From Epinephelus fuscoguttatus (lineage: Eukaryota > Chordata > Actinopteri > Perciformes > Serranidae): a stretch of 64,000 nt of DNA. Location of the stretch: positions 29,769,449 to 29,833,448 of the forward strand of contig NC_064773.1 in assembly GCF_011397635.1 (NCBI RefSeq), in the 5' to 3' direction. This document shows, piece after piece, positions 1-10,553 of the stretch. Position numbers and translations under genes: made by a program. The notes under the pieces were generated by a model that was not told where the DNA came from, searched no databases, and saw only the letters and a list, made by a program, of their open reading frames with translations. The stretch's first letter is position 1. Every line of letters begins with the position of its first letter.

Positions 1-316
1 TAAGCCAAGCCAAGCCCAGACAAGACAAGACAAGACAAGATAGACTTTATTGTCCCAAAGGAAATTTGTCTTGGATACATGTGGTACCTGCCGTTAAAAG
101 ATAGAAAAAAAGTTATACATACAGTTCCTACATCAATCTACAGTCCATATGCAGAGCTGTGTACAGTACATGTACAGTCTGCCATCAGCCAACAACTTCC
201 CATGGCATGTCTGTGTCAACACTTTGATCCAAGAACACCTCCTCCCTGAAGATTCAAACAGTGTTAGTGGCCTAGTGCACGCTGCCCATTGCACCCAACA
301 TCTGTTTTACATATTC

Positions 317-395
<79 letters not shown>

Positions 396-1275
396 CACCC
401 TCTCACCCTCTTAGGGTGGTATCTGTATCATCCTCAAGCTCAGGTCCTCTACCAGAGGCCTGGTAGTTTGAGGGTTCTGCACAGTATCTTGTAGTAGTTC
501 CTTGGTCTGTACACTTCTGAACTGAGGCTTCAAATGTTGTTCCTGGAATCTGCTGGAGCCACTCTCCCAGTTTGGGGGTCAGTTTGGGGGTCCTATACCT
601 ATACGTATGTATGGTTAAGCTACAGTTAGCTTCCCATTTAAGGCTTTAATGGACAAGGGGACAGAAGACTTTTTCAGTTTTAAGCCTGCACTGGGGGACT
701 CTAAAGCATCTGTCTGAGGGGAGAAGTTGGTACTCATGAAGGAGGACATGATGGGTTCTGAGATAATCATCTGGGCCCGTCTGATGTCCATTATTTTCAT
801 AGCTCTCTGCGTAAGCCTGGTAATCTGGGCCTTCAGTTGTACACTGAGGTTGCCAAAACAGGCTGAGATGTCGTAGGATGCTCTCAACTACAGCATGGTA
901 GAAGAGGACCGACACTTTCTGGTTGACCCTCAGCTTGTGGAGAAAGTGTAGGCACTGTTGGACCCTAGTGCAGACCTTATCTACCTGAACACCCCATGTT
1001 AGTTTATGGTCGATGTGTATGCCCAGGTATTTATATGTTTCAGTCTGGGCTATGATTTGGTCATGGATAACCACTGGTGAATAGTCTCCAATAAATTTGG
1101 GGTCAGATATCATCTCCTCTGTTTTATTAATGTTGATGATGAGAAAATGTTTATCACACCACTGGACTAAATTCTGGGTGCCAATGCTGAACACAGTTGT
1201 GTCACATGTGTCAGACATGAGACCCAGCATGGCTGTATCATCAGAAAATTTTATAATGTAATTGTAATTAGTGTA
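1..1275 (-). mobile_element. LINE (CR1/L2/Rex1 group), 3' part with reverse transcriptase remnant
   Basis: On the minus strand the sequence reads into the C-terminal half of a LINE reverse transcriptase. It includes an FSDD box in the position of the usual F/Y-A-D-D, followed by a YLGIHID segment, between about 1270 and 890. Near 885 the homology continues in another frame (CFGNLSVQLKAQ, then RLTQRAMKIM), so the copy is frameshifted and dead. The C-terminal basic end (SDRCFRVP, then SIKALN) lies near 640-690. The 3' UTR contains a TA/GT microsatellite and ends near position 50 in the GGGACAATAAAG-type tail typical of these fish LINEs, followed by ACAAG repeats. It is interrupted by the TIR element at 1276-2112 and resumes at 2113. 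The superfamily is inferred from motif style only. Confidence 0.75.
314..392. repeat. (AT)n-(GT)n compound microsatellite
   Basis: A run of alternating AT from about 320 to 364 passes directly into alternating GT to 392. It lies within the LINE 3' UTR. It produces a spurious ORF with an (IY)n/(CV)n tail and codes for nothing. Confidence 0.95.
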
Positions 1276-2112
1276 GGGGAGACTGGGGTAAGTTGAGTAT
1301 AGGGGCAAGTTGAGCCCCTAGGAAACCGTAAATAAGATTGAGCATGTGACCAAATATTTAGGAGGAAGGCATCATTTCATGGAGTCTGTGAAGGTAAGAA
1401 CCACATGACTTAAGCGGTTAGAGATTTATGTCCAAAAAAGCATTTTTCACTCATGAAAGTGAATTTAGTCTATCTTAAGTTTCATGGGGATTGTGTTTAG
1501 ACCAAAATAGATCATTTTTAACTTGTTTTATACATCAGTTGTGGTATCTATTAACTACAAAATGAGGTAGTACAACTAGCATGAAAGTGCACCATTTTAG
1601 TTGTGGGGCTAATAAAGTCAATATGGTAGCTATGGGATAAGTTGGGCAATTTAAACAGGGGTAAGTTGAGCCACCGGCTCACAGAGTTGGTGGCACAGCA
1701 AGGAAGTCCTGGCAGTTTGTATTCCCCTGCAACCTGGACCAGTGGAATATTTAGTAAAGGGGCAGGTGGGATATGGATGGAAGGAGGGAGAAGGGTGGAT
1801 GGAACGAGAGTAAGATGGAGGGAGGAGTTTAGAGAGGAAGGATGATGAGAGAATGAGAGTTTTGGTTCAGTATGCTCAAATGTGTTAATAAACAATGGCT
1901 CAACTTATCCCACTCCTATGCTCAACTTACCCCAGACACAGGGTAAGTTGTGCCACGAAACCACTTTTTTTGGACATGCTATATTATCAAAACAGTTATG
2001 TTTACACTCATTCTGAAATATATGCACATATATTAGTTAGCAACAAAACTATAATATCCTTGATGTAGTGATTCTGAATATGAAAAGTGGCTCATCTTAC
2101 CCTAGTCTCCCC
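1276..2112. mobile_element. Non-autonomous TIR DNA transposon (MITE) with TA target duplication, inserted in the LINE
   Basis: The left end reads GGGGAGACTGGGGTAAGTTG. The right end is its imperfect inverse (CTTACCCTAGTCTCCCC). Both ends are flanked by TA (1274-1275 and 2113-2114). The element is 837 bp and has no credible transposase. Inside are several further copies, in both orientations, of the terminal motif gggtaagttgag, at about 1290, 1305, 1636, 1658, 1891, 1921 and 1940. These look like sub-terminal transposase-binding repeats. Removing the element plus one TA restores the LINE reading frame across the junction, which confirms both the borders and the TA duplication. The TA duplication fits Tc1/mariner-like or other TA-targeting families; the exact family is unknown. 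Confidence 0.85.
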
Positions 2113-2205
2113 TACAGGGTGAACAGGACTGGTGAACTATCACACCCCTGGGGTGCGCCGGTGCTGATGAACAAGGGTTCGGACAAGTCCTGTGTAGCCA
2201 AAGAA
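2113..2205 (-). mobile_element. LINE reverse transcriptase, upstream piece of the split copy
   Basis: The minus strand encodes STGAPQGC followed by SPVLFTLYTNYNY, the conserved reverse transcriptase block just before the FADD box. It continues in frame into the piece left of the MITE once the 837-bp insert is removed. Homology fades near 2205, so the copy is 5'-truncated there, as is common for LINEs. Confidence 0.75.
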
Positions 2206-2243
2206 AGCATTATTCACAATGAAACTGTGGAAAGGGTCCCCAC

Positions 2244-2723
2244 TTGACTTTACCAGAGACAGTTATGAGATATGTGAGATATGTGTCAGTTGTGGTTGAG
2301 GACAGTATTGTGCATGCTTTTGTTGACACTGGAGCTGACATTGCAGTTATCAGTGAAGGTTTTAGGATGTCAACAAATTCTCTCCACAAAAAGCCCATAG
2401 TGAAACAGTTTGTTCCTCTCACTAGTGTCACAGGTGACTCTCTGGACTCAGTTGGTTCAATCACAGTCAATCTGAGTATTTCTCACAAGCCAATGACACA
2501 TGCCCTTCAAGTTGTCAGAAACTGTACTAAACCCCTGATTTTGGTCTGGCATTTTCTGGTTGCTAACGGCATTATTGTAAACACATGCAACATGGCTCTC
2601 ATAGTAGATGACAAAGTAGTGCTACTGGTAAGCCCACATCAGTATGTCCCAAAACTGACTTGTTACAGTATCTTCTACAGTTACAGTTACAGCCAAATGA
2701 TAGATGTACCACTGAAAGATTAG
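2244..2723 (+). pseudogene. Retroviral-type aspartic protease region of a Ty3/gypsy-like retrotransposon
   Basis: The ORF is 159 codons. It has the catalytic aspartyl protease motif FVDTGADIAVIS near residues 27-38. Further on come a VTGDSLDSVGSITVNL strand block and a degenerate form of the usual ILG-x-DFL motif (LILVWHFLVANGII). This order is that of the protease in gypsy pol or gag-pol. In gypsy elements the protease matures the polyprotein. No complete gag, integrase or LTR was recognised around it, so this is a fragment. The start is arbitrary, because the region would be part of a longer polyprotein. Confidence 0.7.
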
Positions 2724-3374
2724 TAGGCCTACCTCATGACAATGCAGGTGTGTTTGAACCACACCACACTGATCATTCATCTGCTAGTTTTGCATGGACT
2801 ATGGCGAGTGTGTCATGTTATATAAGGAAGTCATGTTACAGTGTGGCACTCAGATAAGAACTGTTCATGCCATATCTGGCAGCAACAATAACAAGTGCAC
2901 TGTGATGGAAAGTTCTGTGTGTAATATCAACATTCAGTAACCTGATAGACTTGCCAGATATGCTGCTCACGTCTTCCAAGTTCAACAGATGTATGATTTA
3001 TGTCTGGGTCTTGCTACATAGCCTATTGTATAAATACATGGTGATGATAATTACAATATCAAGCTAGCGATGCTTGTGCTAACTGTCTAGGTTAGTGCAT
3101 AGCCAGTGTTTAGCAAAGCTGAATATTTTATTTGTTGATACAAAAAAGTTTATGGGCTGTTAAGTCTGGTTAATAAACATATAAATACATAATCAAGGTG
3201 TTGTCTTTTAATGGCTTTGCTTAGTTACACTTAGTTAGTTCTGTGACTGTTCTGCCTTTTTGTGGGGTTCACCAGACCTTTGTGTATATCCTATAGCCCA
3301 AACCTGAATACTCTGCTATCCCAAATTGTGAGAAAACAAGCGCAAATTTGCAATAGCTACGACCAAATTTGCTA

Positions 3375-3645
3375 CTATCACGCCATTAATGGATGAATCA
3401 TGGTTGTTCTTTCTGGCATAGTTACTTGTGGTCTCTAATTGCAGGATGTAAATTTTGAGCATTTTTGGTCAAGGACTTTTTGAGTTATTCACAAAAAGAT
3501 TTGAATTGGTTAGTATAGCACCACCTATGGATGAATCGTGGGAATTCTTTCTGGTATAGTTACTCATGGTCTCTAGTTGCAGTATGAAAATTTTGAGCAT
3601 TTCTGGTCACGGACTTTTTGAGTTATTCACGAAAAGCTTTGTGGA
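3375..3645 (+). repeat. Imperfect tandem duplication (~130 bp unit)
   Basis: Two adjacent units share ggatgaatc, then ttctttctgg.atagttact, ggtctcta.ttgca and ttttgagcatttctggtca-type blocks, ending in ggactttttgagttattcac. The first unit is about 3375-3505 and the second about 3510-3640. They are diverged, with no coding sense. This may be the edge of a degraded transposon. Confidence 0.7.
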
Positions 3646-3699
3646 CCGACTGACCAACCGACCACCCAACCGACTGACAGAGTGACCAATAGAGCTGTG

Positions 3700-3878
3700 G
3701 GTCGCTGCTAAAAAGAAAAAGAAAAAAGTATTTTCTGTATTTGAAAATGCAAAATACATGTATTTTATTTTGATACATTTTCTGGCACCAGTATTTTGTA
3801 TTTTATTTTGATACATTTATTTGAGGGGTATTTTTGTATTTTGTATCAAAGTACGTTTGATGTATTTTTGCCCATCTC
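3700..3878. repeat. Degraded dispersed repeat ending in cccatctctg
   Basis: This is an AT-rich stretch of repeated gtattttattttgatacattt blocks ending in ttttgcccatctctg. A second copy of the same style lies at 40680-40906 and also ends in cccatctctg. A hAT-type non-autonomous element is plausible from the style, but no target duplication could be recognised. Confidence 0.4.
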
Positions 3879-4233
3879 TGCTCACAAGCTAATGACACAT
3901 GCCCTTCAAGTTGTCAGAAACTGTACTAAACCGCTGTAACCTGTCATGTCCAAGCCACCTGTACTGCCTGATATTTCAAATCCTGACCTCACAGGTGCTC
4001 AAAATAAGAATAGACGTGTTTAGTCAGCATTCACAGGACTTTGGAAGGACAGACCTGGTCACACATAAAAACATCAACCAGCTGTGACACTCCCATCTCA
4101 CAAAAAGCCTAACATATCTCTCCTTCCATAAAAAAGTAGAAATCAAACGTCAGGCTGATGAACTTAAAGCTCAGGACCTCACTGAGGACAGTACAAGCCC
4201 ATGGGCCAGCCCAGTGGTCATGGTAAAAAAAAG
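3879..4233 (+). pseudogene. Ty3/gypsy pol fragment (end of protease to start of reverse transcriptase)
   Basis: The first ~55 bases (3879-3934) repeat 2484-2530 of the protease region nearly exactly. From about 4015 one frame reads FSQHSQDFGRTDLVTHK. After one stop codon (4084) it continues to KRQADELKAQDLTEDS and SPWASPVVMVKKR. This is the leader into a gypsy reverse transcriptase, where the PWASPVVxVKK block is diagnostic. It breaks off at about 4233, before the catalytic palm. It is a dead fragment, related to or split from the protease piece at 2244-2723. Confidence 0.75.
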
Positions 4234-4789
4234 AAGTAGTCGCTAAGGTGAACATAAAAGTTAATTGAGTTTTCTAAAAACAAAATGAGGGTAATTTTAT
4301 GTTGTTTATTCCAAGCACATACTGTATGAGTATAAAAGAAGCAGTAAGAAAATTGTCTTTACTTGTGTACTGTATAGTTTGGTAGCCTCCATGTTTGCTT
4401 ATTAAGGGGGATATGTGATGTTTCAATGTTTCAGCCTGAACACTAGGTAGTATGAGTACAGGAGTTGTAGTAACTGAGTAAACACCAGAAGAAGACAGGG
4501 TAATCCAGCGTAGAAGAAGGATTGTCCGGCTGTCTGCAACTGCTGTGTAGCGGGTACGCCGTTTGTTACTTTTGAAATAAAGTGAAGTTAAGACATACAA
4601 AGTTGTCTTATTCAGTGACACAACAAAAATTGAATTCGCCCACCCTCACGCTTAGCGTTGCAGTGATGCCTCCTGTCAATTTCTGTATACTGACACCATT
4701 TCTCAGCTTGTATTTACTTGTAGGCCTATTTCACAGATAAGAAACTATACATTTTGAAGACAATAAAGCCTCCTTCAGGGATTTATAAT

Positions 4790-5180
4790 TCGGTATTTAT
4801 CCTGGCTTCATATGAACAGAGGAAATCTCCACTAGTCGCTAGGCTAATGTAAAATGCCATAGGCTGGCGCTAATAATGTTAGCATGTTGCATTTGCTTGG
4901 AAACGTGTTAGTATAAGACAGCTGTTTCGTCGGTGAATGCTGTGAGTTGTAATGGAGCCAAATTATGTACCGTTACCTTTGTTACATGTTGCTGTTGTCC
5001 CTGGTTTTATGTGAGAAGAGGAAAAGATCGCTAGGCTAGTTTATACAATGTAAAATGCCATAGACTTGTGCTAATAATGTTAGCATGTTGTATTGGTGGG
5101 GGAAATATGTCCAGATGAAGACAAGTGTTTGTCTGTCAGTTCTGCGATTTATAGTGAAGCCAATTTGTGTACTTGCGTTT
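4790..5180 (+). repeat. Imperfect tandem duplication (~195 bp unit)
   Basis: Two copies share the block atgtaaaatgccatag followed by ctaataatgttagcatgttg, with a tcgctaggct block before it and a gtgaagccaa.tt.tgtac block after it. The first is about 4795-4975 and the second about 5000-5180. The duplicate lies just left of a segment (5265-5343) resembling the end of a fish hAT-like element (cgactaatcgattag ... ctacagccctg). Confidence 0.7.
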
Positions 5181-5264
5181 GAAACTGTCTCTATTAAGCC
5201 ATATTTAATGTGTGTTTTGAATCAACTATGTAAATAAAGTTTGATTTGAACTAAACGTTACTTT

Positions 5265-5343
5265 CTTCCCACGACTAATCGATTAGTTGAAGATTATGTG
5301 CGACTTTAGTGGACCAAAATTTTATTTGGTTGACTACAGCCCT
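5265..5343. mobile_element. Probable hAT-type MITE end
   Basis: The segment reads cgactaatcgattag, then ttatgtgcgactttagt and tttggttgactacagccctg. This is the style of a common fish non-autonomous hAT terminus (CAGGGCTGTAG in inverse). The matching left end was not located with confidence. Confidence 0.45.
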
Positions 5344-5368
5344 GCTAATATAATGGTAGGGGAAACAC

Positions 5369-5770
5369 TTGAGAACTTGTGGTTCTCAGTTCAGAGGCAC
5401 CATAGGGCGGTGTCACTCAGGGCGCCATTTAGGCTCAAACTGCCACTGCAATCACCACCTCACCCCACTGCCCTGTGGGTACAGGAATATAGCACTGAGG
5501 TGCAGAAAGGCTCGCTTTGGGAAGAGCTTAATCCCTGCAGTCATAGCTGCCTTGAATAATAGACCTCGCTGAACAGGCCTTAGTGAGCACTCCTGTCTGT
5601 GTCATTACTGTGATGTTGTCCAATATGTTACTGTGTGCTGTTGTTCAGTATATATTATGTTGTATATGTTGTTACTCTGTGCAGTGTATTTGCTGATGTC
5701 TCATAAGGCACATTGCTGGGGAACAGAATATCCCCTCTGGGACAATAAAGCCTAAGTCTATGTGTCAGCC
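5369..5770 (+). mobile_element. LINE 3' end fragment
   Basis: One frame encodes the conserved C-terminal end of a LINE ORF2-like protein (RCRKARFGKSLIPAVIAALN, ending near 5572). About 160 bases of TG-rich 3' UTR follow, then the tail cctctgggacaataaagcct near 5735-5755. The 3' tail resembles that of the LINE at the left window edge, so the group is probably the same. It is 5'-truncated. Confidence 0.7.
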
Positions 5771-6221
5771 CAGTCAGTGTTGTAAGTGTCTTTCAGTCAG
5801 GGTCAAAAGTTTGACCAAGTTTTCCTGTTCTGCCAGATGTCATCATGATGTGTGGGACTTTTTACAGCATGTCTTCTGCGTACCAGCAGTTAATGCTAAA
5901 CACTAGGCAGCCTTGTTTCCCTGTAACACCTTCAAGTTGATCATGTGATTTGTGGTTTCACAAAAATAAATAGAATTATATGATAATAACCTATTACTAT
6001 TATTTACTTTTTCTTTTAGTTGTTGACATTATAGAGAACCTTAATAGGCTTTTACCTAAACAGAATTTCAGAATAAAACTAAATGACTTAGTCAATATAC
6101 AAAATATTTGTTTAGTTAATTGTGTTGTGGTCATGTGTTGACCACAGATGACGATATGGTGCAGTTTATTTAACAGCAATTTGATGTGGTCTGTGGTTGA
6201 AGGGATGTTCCTGGAGACAGT

Positions 6222-6948
6222 GTGTTTACAAGGTCTTTAGTATCCCGGTTTTGATTGGGTTTTTTAAGTATCCCGTTTTTGTGTTTGTGCATGTAAACAC
6301 CATATCCCGAATTCAGAAACCGGGTTATGCCCTTTTCCCGGTTTCAAGAAACCCGGTTTTGCCACCTGGAGTACTCCGATAGAAGCCGGGATAATGCAGC
6401 ATGTATACGCCTTATCCCGGTCTCTGACGGCTGCCCGCTGTGTGTGCAGGTGCCAGAGTGACGCACCAGATATACAAGCAACATGGTGGCACGAGAGCTT
6501 CCCATTTTTGGAGCGACGAAAAGACTGAATTTTGCCTGAAAATGATGAAGGAACTCAACATAACTACGTGTTTAGATGGCAGAAGACACAGAAATGCCGA
6601 CCTATTCAAGTCTGTTGCGGACAAGCTACGTGACGCTGGTTTTCCACCTCGCACCGTTGAATAAGTTGGTCGTGGTGGAAAATATTAATATTTATAATAA
6701 TAATAATTAATAATTAATAAATACATCACATTTCCCGCTCAATCTGTTGTAAACAAAAGACGTAAAAGACATAACACACGCCTGCGCAGATAGGATGCTG
6801 TGATCAGAAAACGGGTTACTGGTATTTATCATGTATACAGGGATATGATTAACCGGGTTTCTCTGTGTTCCATGTAAACATCATATCCCGGATATGCTCA
6901 AAGCTGGGATAAGCCTCAAAACCGGGATACTAAAGACCTTGTAAACAC
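6222..6948. mobile_element. PIF/Harbinger-type MITE with 3-bp target duplication
   Basis: The first and last ~33 bases are an essentially perfect inverted repeat (left end gtgtttacaaggtctttagt; right end actaaagaccttgtaaacac). The direct repeat AGT flanks it at 6219-6221 and 6949-6951. Diverged sub-terminal inverted blocks follow, for example catgtaaacaccatatcccg at 6289 and catgtaaacatcatatcccg near 6872. The 727-bp body keeps only a SANT-like fragment (6440-6664) and no DDE transposase. A 3-bp duplication plus a SANT/Myb-like protein is the hallmark of PIF/Harbinger elements. The near-perfect TIR suggests a fairly recent insertion. Confidence 0.85.
6440..6664 (+). pseudogene. Myb/SANT-like DNA-binding fragment of a Harbinger element
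   Basis: The ORF is 74 codons. From residue 22 it reads SHFWSDEKTEFCLKMM, then RHRNADLFKSVADKLRDAGF. This is the trihelix/SANT-like pattern (conserved Trp, acidic residue before helix 1, then K/R-rich spacing and a hydrophobic third helix). In autonomous Harbinger transposons a separate SANT-like protein cooperates with the transposase for DNA binding and nuclear import. Here the domain stops at PPRTVE, where the third helix would normally continue, so it is a truncated relic. Confidence 0.6.
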
Positions 6949-7020
6949 AGTCATTTGCTCTTCTGCAGTCTGCTGCCAGCTAACTGCAAAACAACAAAAA
7001 GTGTGTCAGAGTTCTGAAGT

Positions 7021-7054
7021 TAAGATAAAAATAAAAATAAAAATAAAAATATTA
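7021..7054. repeat. (AAAAT)n-type microsatellite
   Basis: Repeats of aaaat/ataaa run from about 7025 to 7052. A separate AAAGT-type microsatellite lies at 7385-7415. Confidence 0.85.
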
Positions 7055-7539
7055 TAACTGCTGTAATACACAGAATGACTCACATAGTACATTAACTATT
7101 CCACTAAAAGTCTCATGTTGCATGTCTTTCTGGTTTAAAACATAATTGGTCCCCATACACCCAGCTTAGATTCAAGAAGTCTCCAAAGTAGCTGATCTGC
7201 TTCAATCACATTCTGATCTCACAGCATCATAATGTATTAATAAGGTTATAACTGTACAATCAATGTGTTTTATGTTAAATCATTTATATGCATTTAAAGT
7301 GTGAATCTTCCCACTGAGCCAGACACAATCAACTTTAAAAATTAACTTAATCAGTGTGTCGTAAAAATAGATGAGAATCAGGTAAAGTAAAAAGTAAAAA
7401 GTAAAAAGTAAAAAATGTCAATGAAGTCATGTTTTCAGCTCAGAAGAACTGTTGCGCTGTCTGACAACAAAATAAACAAAGTTTTAATACTCTAATGACG
7501 ATACGTGAAGGCTGTTTCTGTGACGCTTAAAGGTGTAGT

Positions 7540-8135
7540 CTGTGATTTTAATCAACAGTACAACTTCAGTTATTAGCCGGGGACTATTATTTGCTTAAAT
7601 CACTGAGATCAATTGGCCTAAATTTGGAACAGGCATTAATATGGGACAGGCCTTTAATTCCTTTCACACAGAACTGTTGCTCAGCAAAGATGGGAAATAG
7701 GATCAAATTGTTCTTTTTTCACTAGTATGAATATGACTTGTATACAAATTAGGCTCCAGATTATACAGAAATATCAATCATTCATTCATTTGATCTAGCT
7801 CCAACAGACAAAGCATCAGAGAGAGAGAGAGAGGATTACCTACCGGCATATTGACACACCACTTTATCCTGATGAAACAATACTCACAACTTGGATTAAT
7901 TTTTATGAAAAACCCATTTGATTATTTTGATATGAGGACCTCTACAGACTGAAGGAATCGAATAACTTGCAGAGTAATCCAGTGATGGACACAAAATTTG
8001 AGGTAGCCAACAACCCAGGTTAATACGTCCAAATAAACTGCTTGGCAACCAGACCAGGTGTCTAATTGAAACAAGAGTTTATTTGTCAAAATGTGTAAAC
8101 ACCAAGCTAGTAAAAGGGATTGGGCGTTTAATTGG
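7540..8135. repeat. Probable dispersed repeat
   Basis: Blocks such as ggcctttaattcc, ggtgtctaattg and gggcgtttaattgggac occur across this interval. They resemble an abundant fish repeat with TTTAATT-containing motifs. No clear termini or target duplication were found. The class is unknown. Confidence 0.3.
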
Positions 8136-8399
8136 GACTAGGCTTTTCATTAAAATTTTACAGTAATACACTGTTTGTCAAATTCAGCAAATATCTCCAC
8201 ACAGTCCACTAGCTGTCTGTTCTGTGTGTGCGCTGAATCCGGCATTTATACACAATCCTGGTTCCGATATGGGAAACAATCTTGGACCAAGCTTCACAAC
8301 ACTATCATGCTGTGCTCTTGCACAGGACAATATCAAGAGAAAGGCAGTGGGAGTGACGGTAAAACGAAGCTTCTGAAGGAGCGCTGATGAGAGGGGTGT

Positions 8400-10219
8400 A
8401 TTTGTTGGGGTGCTGAGTTAATATCAATAATCTGTCTGCAGAATCACTGTCTCAACCTTTAAGGATGCTAGGGATGAGGCCATCAGCCCATTTGCACTTT
8501 GTTCTTGAGCAACTTATCTCCTCAGTGACTGTGCAACTGCAGAGTAATCTGCTCTGGATATTAATTTTAAAAAGCAATAATAATATTTATTAATGTCCTC
8601 TAATAAACTTTAATTGTTTCAGTGACCTCATGACCCTTCCTGTTGCCCTGCCATTTTGAGGACTGAAATTTGTACACATGCATGTCAATATTAAACCAGG
8701 TGTTAGCGATGAAACTGTTGAACATGGTCCCTCCCCAGAGGATAAAACTGTGACTCTCTCTATGAAAGATTGAAAATACTAAACCAGAGTATTGGCCTAT
8801 GCTGCCCTCTGCTGGACAACACTGAAATACAATAAATCTCTTGACACTGTTTTCTATGTTGAGATTTGATTTGTTATTACAATAAATACATACATAAAAA
8901 GGAAATACATACTGTATTATTAATTTATTTCACTTTATTTCTTTGAATTATCTTTATTTGGGGCATTTTAAATCTAATGTTACATCTAATTCAAGGGAAT
9001 GAAACTTTTGATTATCATCTCATCATCGAAGAACATACAGCTGTGTAGACTCTCCCGGATGTACACTGTCAACATATGAGAAGCACTGTGCGGGTTTTTA
9101 CAGGCAATATTCACATCACAGATTCTGGGATGTTGTACTTTTGAGAAACACTGATGAAACTCACCATCACAAGAAACAATGTAAACTTTCACATCAACAC
9201 AGATGAACTCTTTGATTGTCTGTGGAGAATACGGTAAGTTTTATAAAAGCGATTATTTCACATTTGTGAGAAACTGTTAGGATATAAAGGAATTACATAC
9301 ACAGCTGATGAGTGATGAATACATTGGCTGTACTTTGTTGCAGAGTGCCAGTCCTCACCACCACTTCTTTGTGATCATTCTGCAAAAGGAGATTTTGTCT
9401 CATGTTGAGTCAGTCTTAAGGTCTTTTAGACAAGGAAAGATATTTCTATTTTCTCTCATAAGTTATTATGGCAGTGAAGTGTAGTGTGTCTAGTACTTCT
9501 TTTTTCTTCTGAAAACTGTCTGGAAAGTCTTCCCTAAGAAAAATTTGCTGCAGAGGAGGTGATGTCTTTTGTTCTTCCAAATTTGATTTATTTGGAATGA
9601 ACTAAATATTGCTTCCAGACATCCAGATGACATCAACAGAATATCCAAGGAATGTTACAGTCTTGATGACACTTGAATTGTTAAGCGATCTTTGGGAAGT
9701 CTTAATTGGTGTGCAGTTCCATATGGCATGTCTGTGGTGTTTTGTGTGCAGGCAAAATTCAGTGTAAACCTATTTTAAATATCCTGTTCCCTATGTGGTG
9801 TACTCTATGATTGATCTGGTATTGAATTATTGAGTTATATATTTTTGATGGATAAAGCAAAGGTATGGAAATTGTTATTTGGGGCCTGGAAATTATCTTG
9901 TAGATTTTGGATAGTATTTTTTTGGTTTGTTAATCAGGTCCAGTGTTATTTGGGGAATGTCTAAGTTAAATTTAAAGGAGAAATTCTAAAAAGGGATTCT
10001 CCCCAACACTGTACTTCTGGACCAGATGAGGGAGTGGTGTTATTGACTATATGATTGAGGTGTGTGAAAGCTTTACTGATCAAGGATGAAATGTTATGTG
10101 TGTCTGTTCACTGAGAAGTTGGGATTGTCAGAGATGGGAGTGTGTTTGGTAGGTGAGACTGTGGTGTTAGTTATTTGGTAAAATTTCCACCAGCCTGTCA
10201 AAGTTGTGGCTATGGTAAG
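8400..10219. other. Non-coding stretch with no recognisable feature
   Basis: This is AT-rich sequence with no ORF resembling a known protein, no strong inverted repeats noticed, and only short simple tracts. The ctgccctctgctgg motif near 8802 is a motif seen in many vertebrate repeats. Confidence 0.5.
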
Positions 10220-10227
10220 GTTTTTGA

Positions 10228-10553
10228 CAGTGTTGTAGTCAAGACCATCTCAACCAAGACAAAGTCATGAGCAAGACCAGAGTAGGCAAAAGGCATTGCA
10301 GAGATGAATTTTATGTGTGGGAATTCTCTTTGGTTTTCTATGAGCAAACAAATTTAGTAACTAAGGAGCTTACCAAATCTTTGTTCTGCACAGGCAATTT
10401 AGTGGTATCCCTGCAGTTGTGGTCTTGAAATAAAACCCAGAGTCCTCTTCATCTGTCCAAGATTGAGTCAAGGCCATGTAAAAATGCTATATAGTCCAAT
10501 ACAAGACTTTCAAAAAGCAGTCTTGAGACCAAGACCGATCTTGAGTACTACAA
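10228..10553. mobile_element. hAT-type MITE with 8-bp target duplication
   Basis: A perfect 8-bp direct repeat GTTTTTGA flanks the element (10220-10227 and 10554-10561). The left end reads cagtgttgtagtcaagacc. The right end reads ggt/cgatcttgagtactacaa, which is its inverse but lacks the last five bases (cactg). The body consists of repeated caagacca blocks. The 8-bp duplication is the hAT signature. At 326 bp it carries no coding capacity. Confidence 0.75.

Noticed and set aside
149..394. 81-codon ORF ending in IYIYIY and CVCVCV
   Set aside because: Artefact of the AT/GT microsatellite in a LINE 3' UTR.
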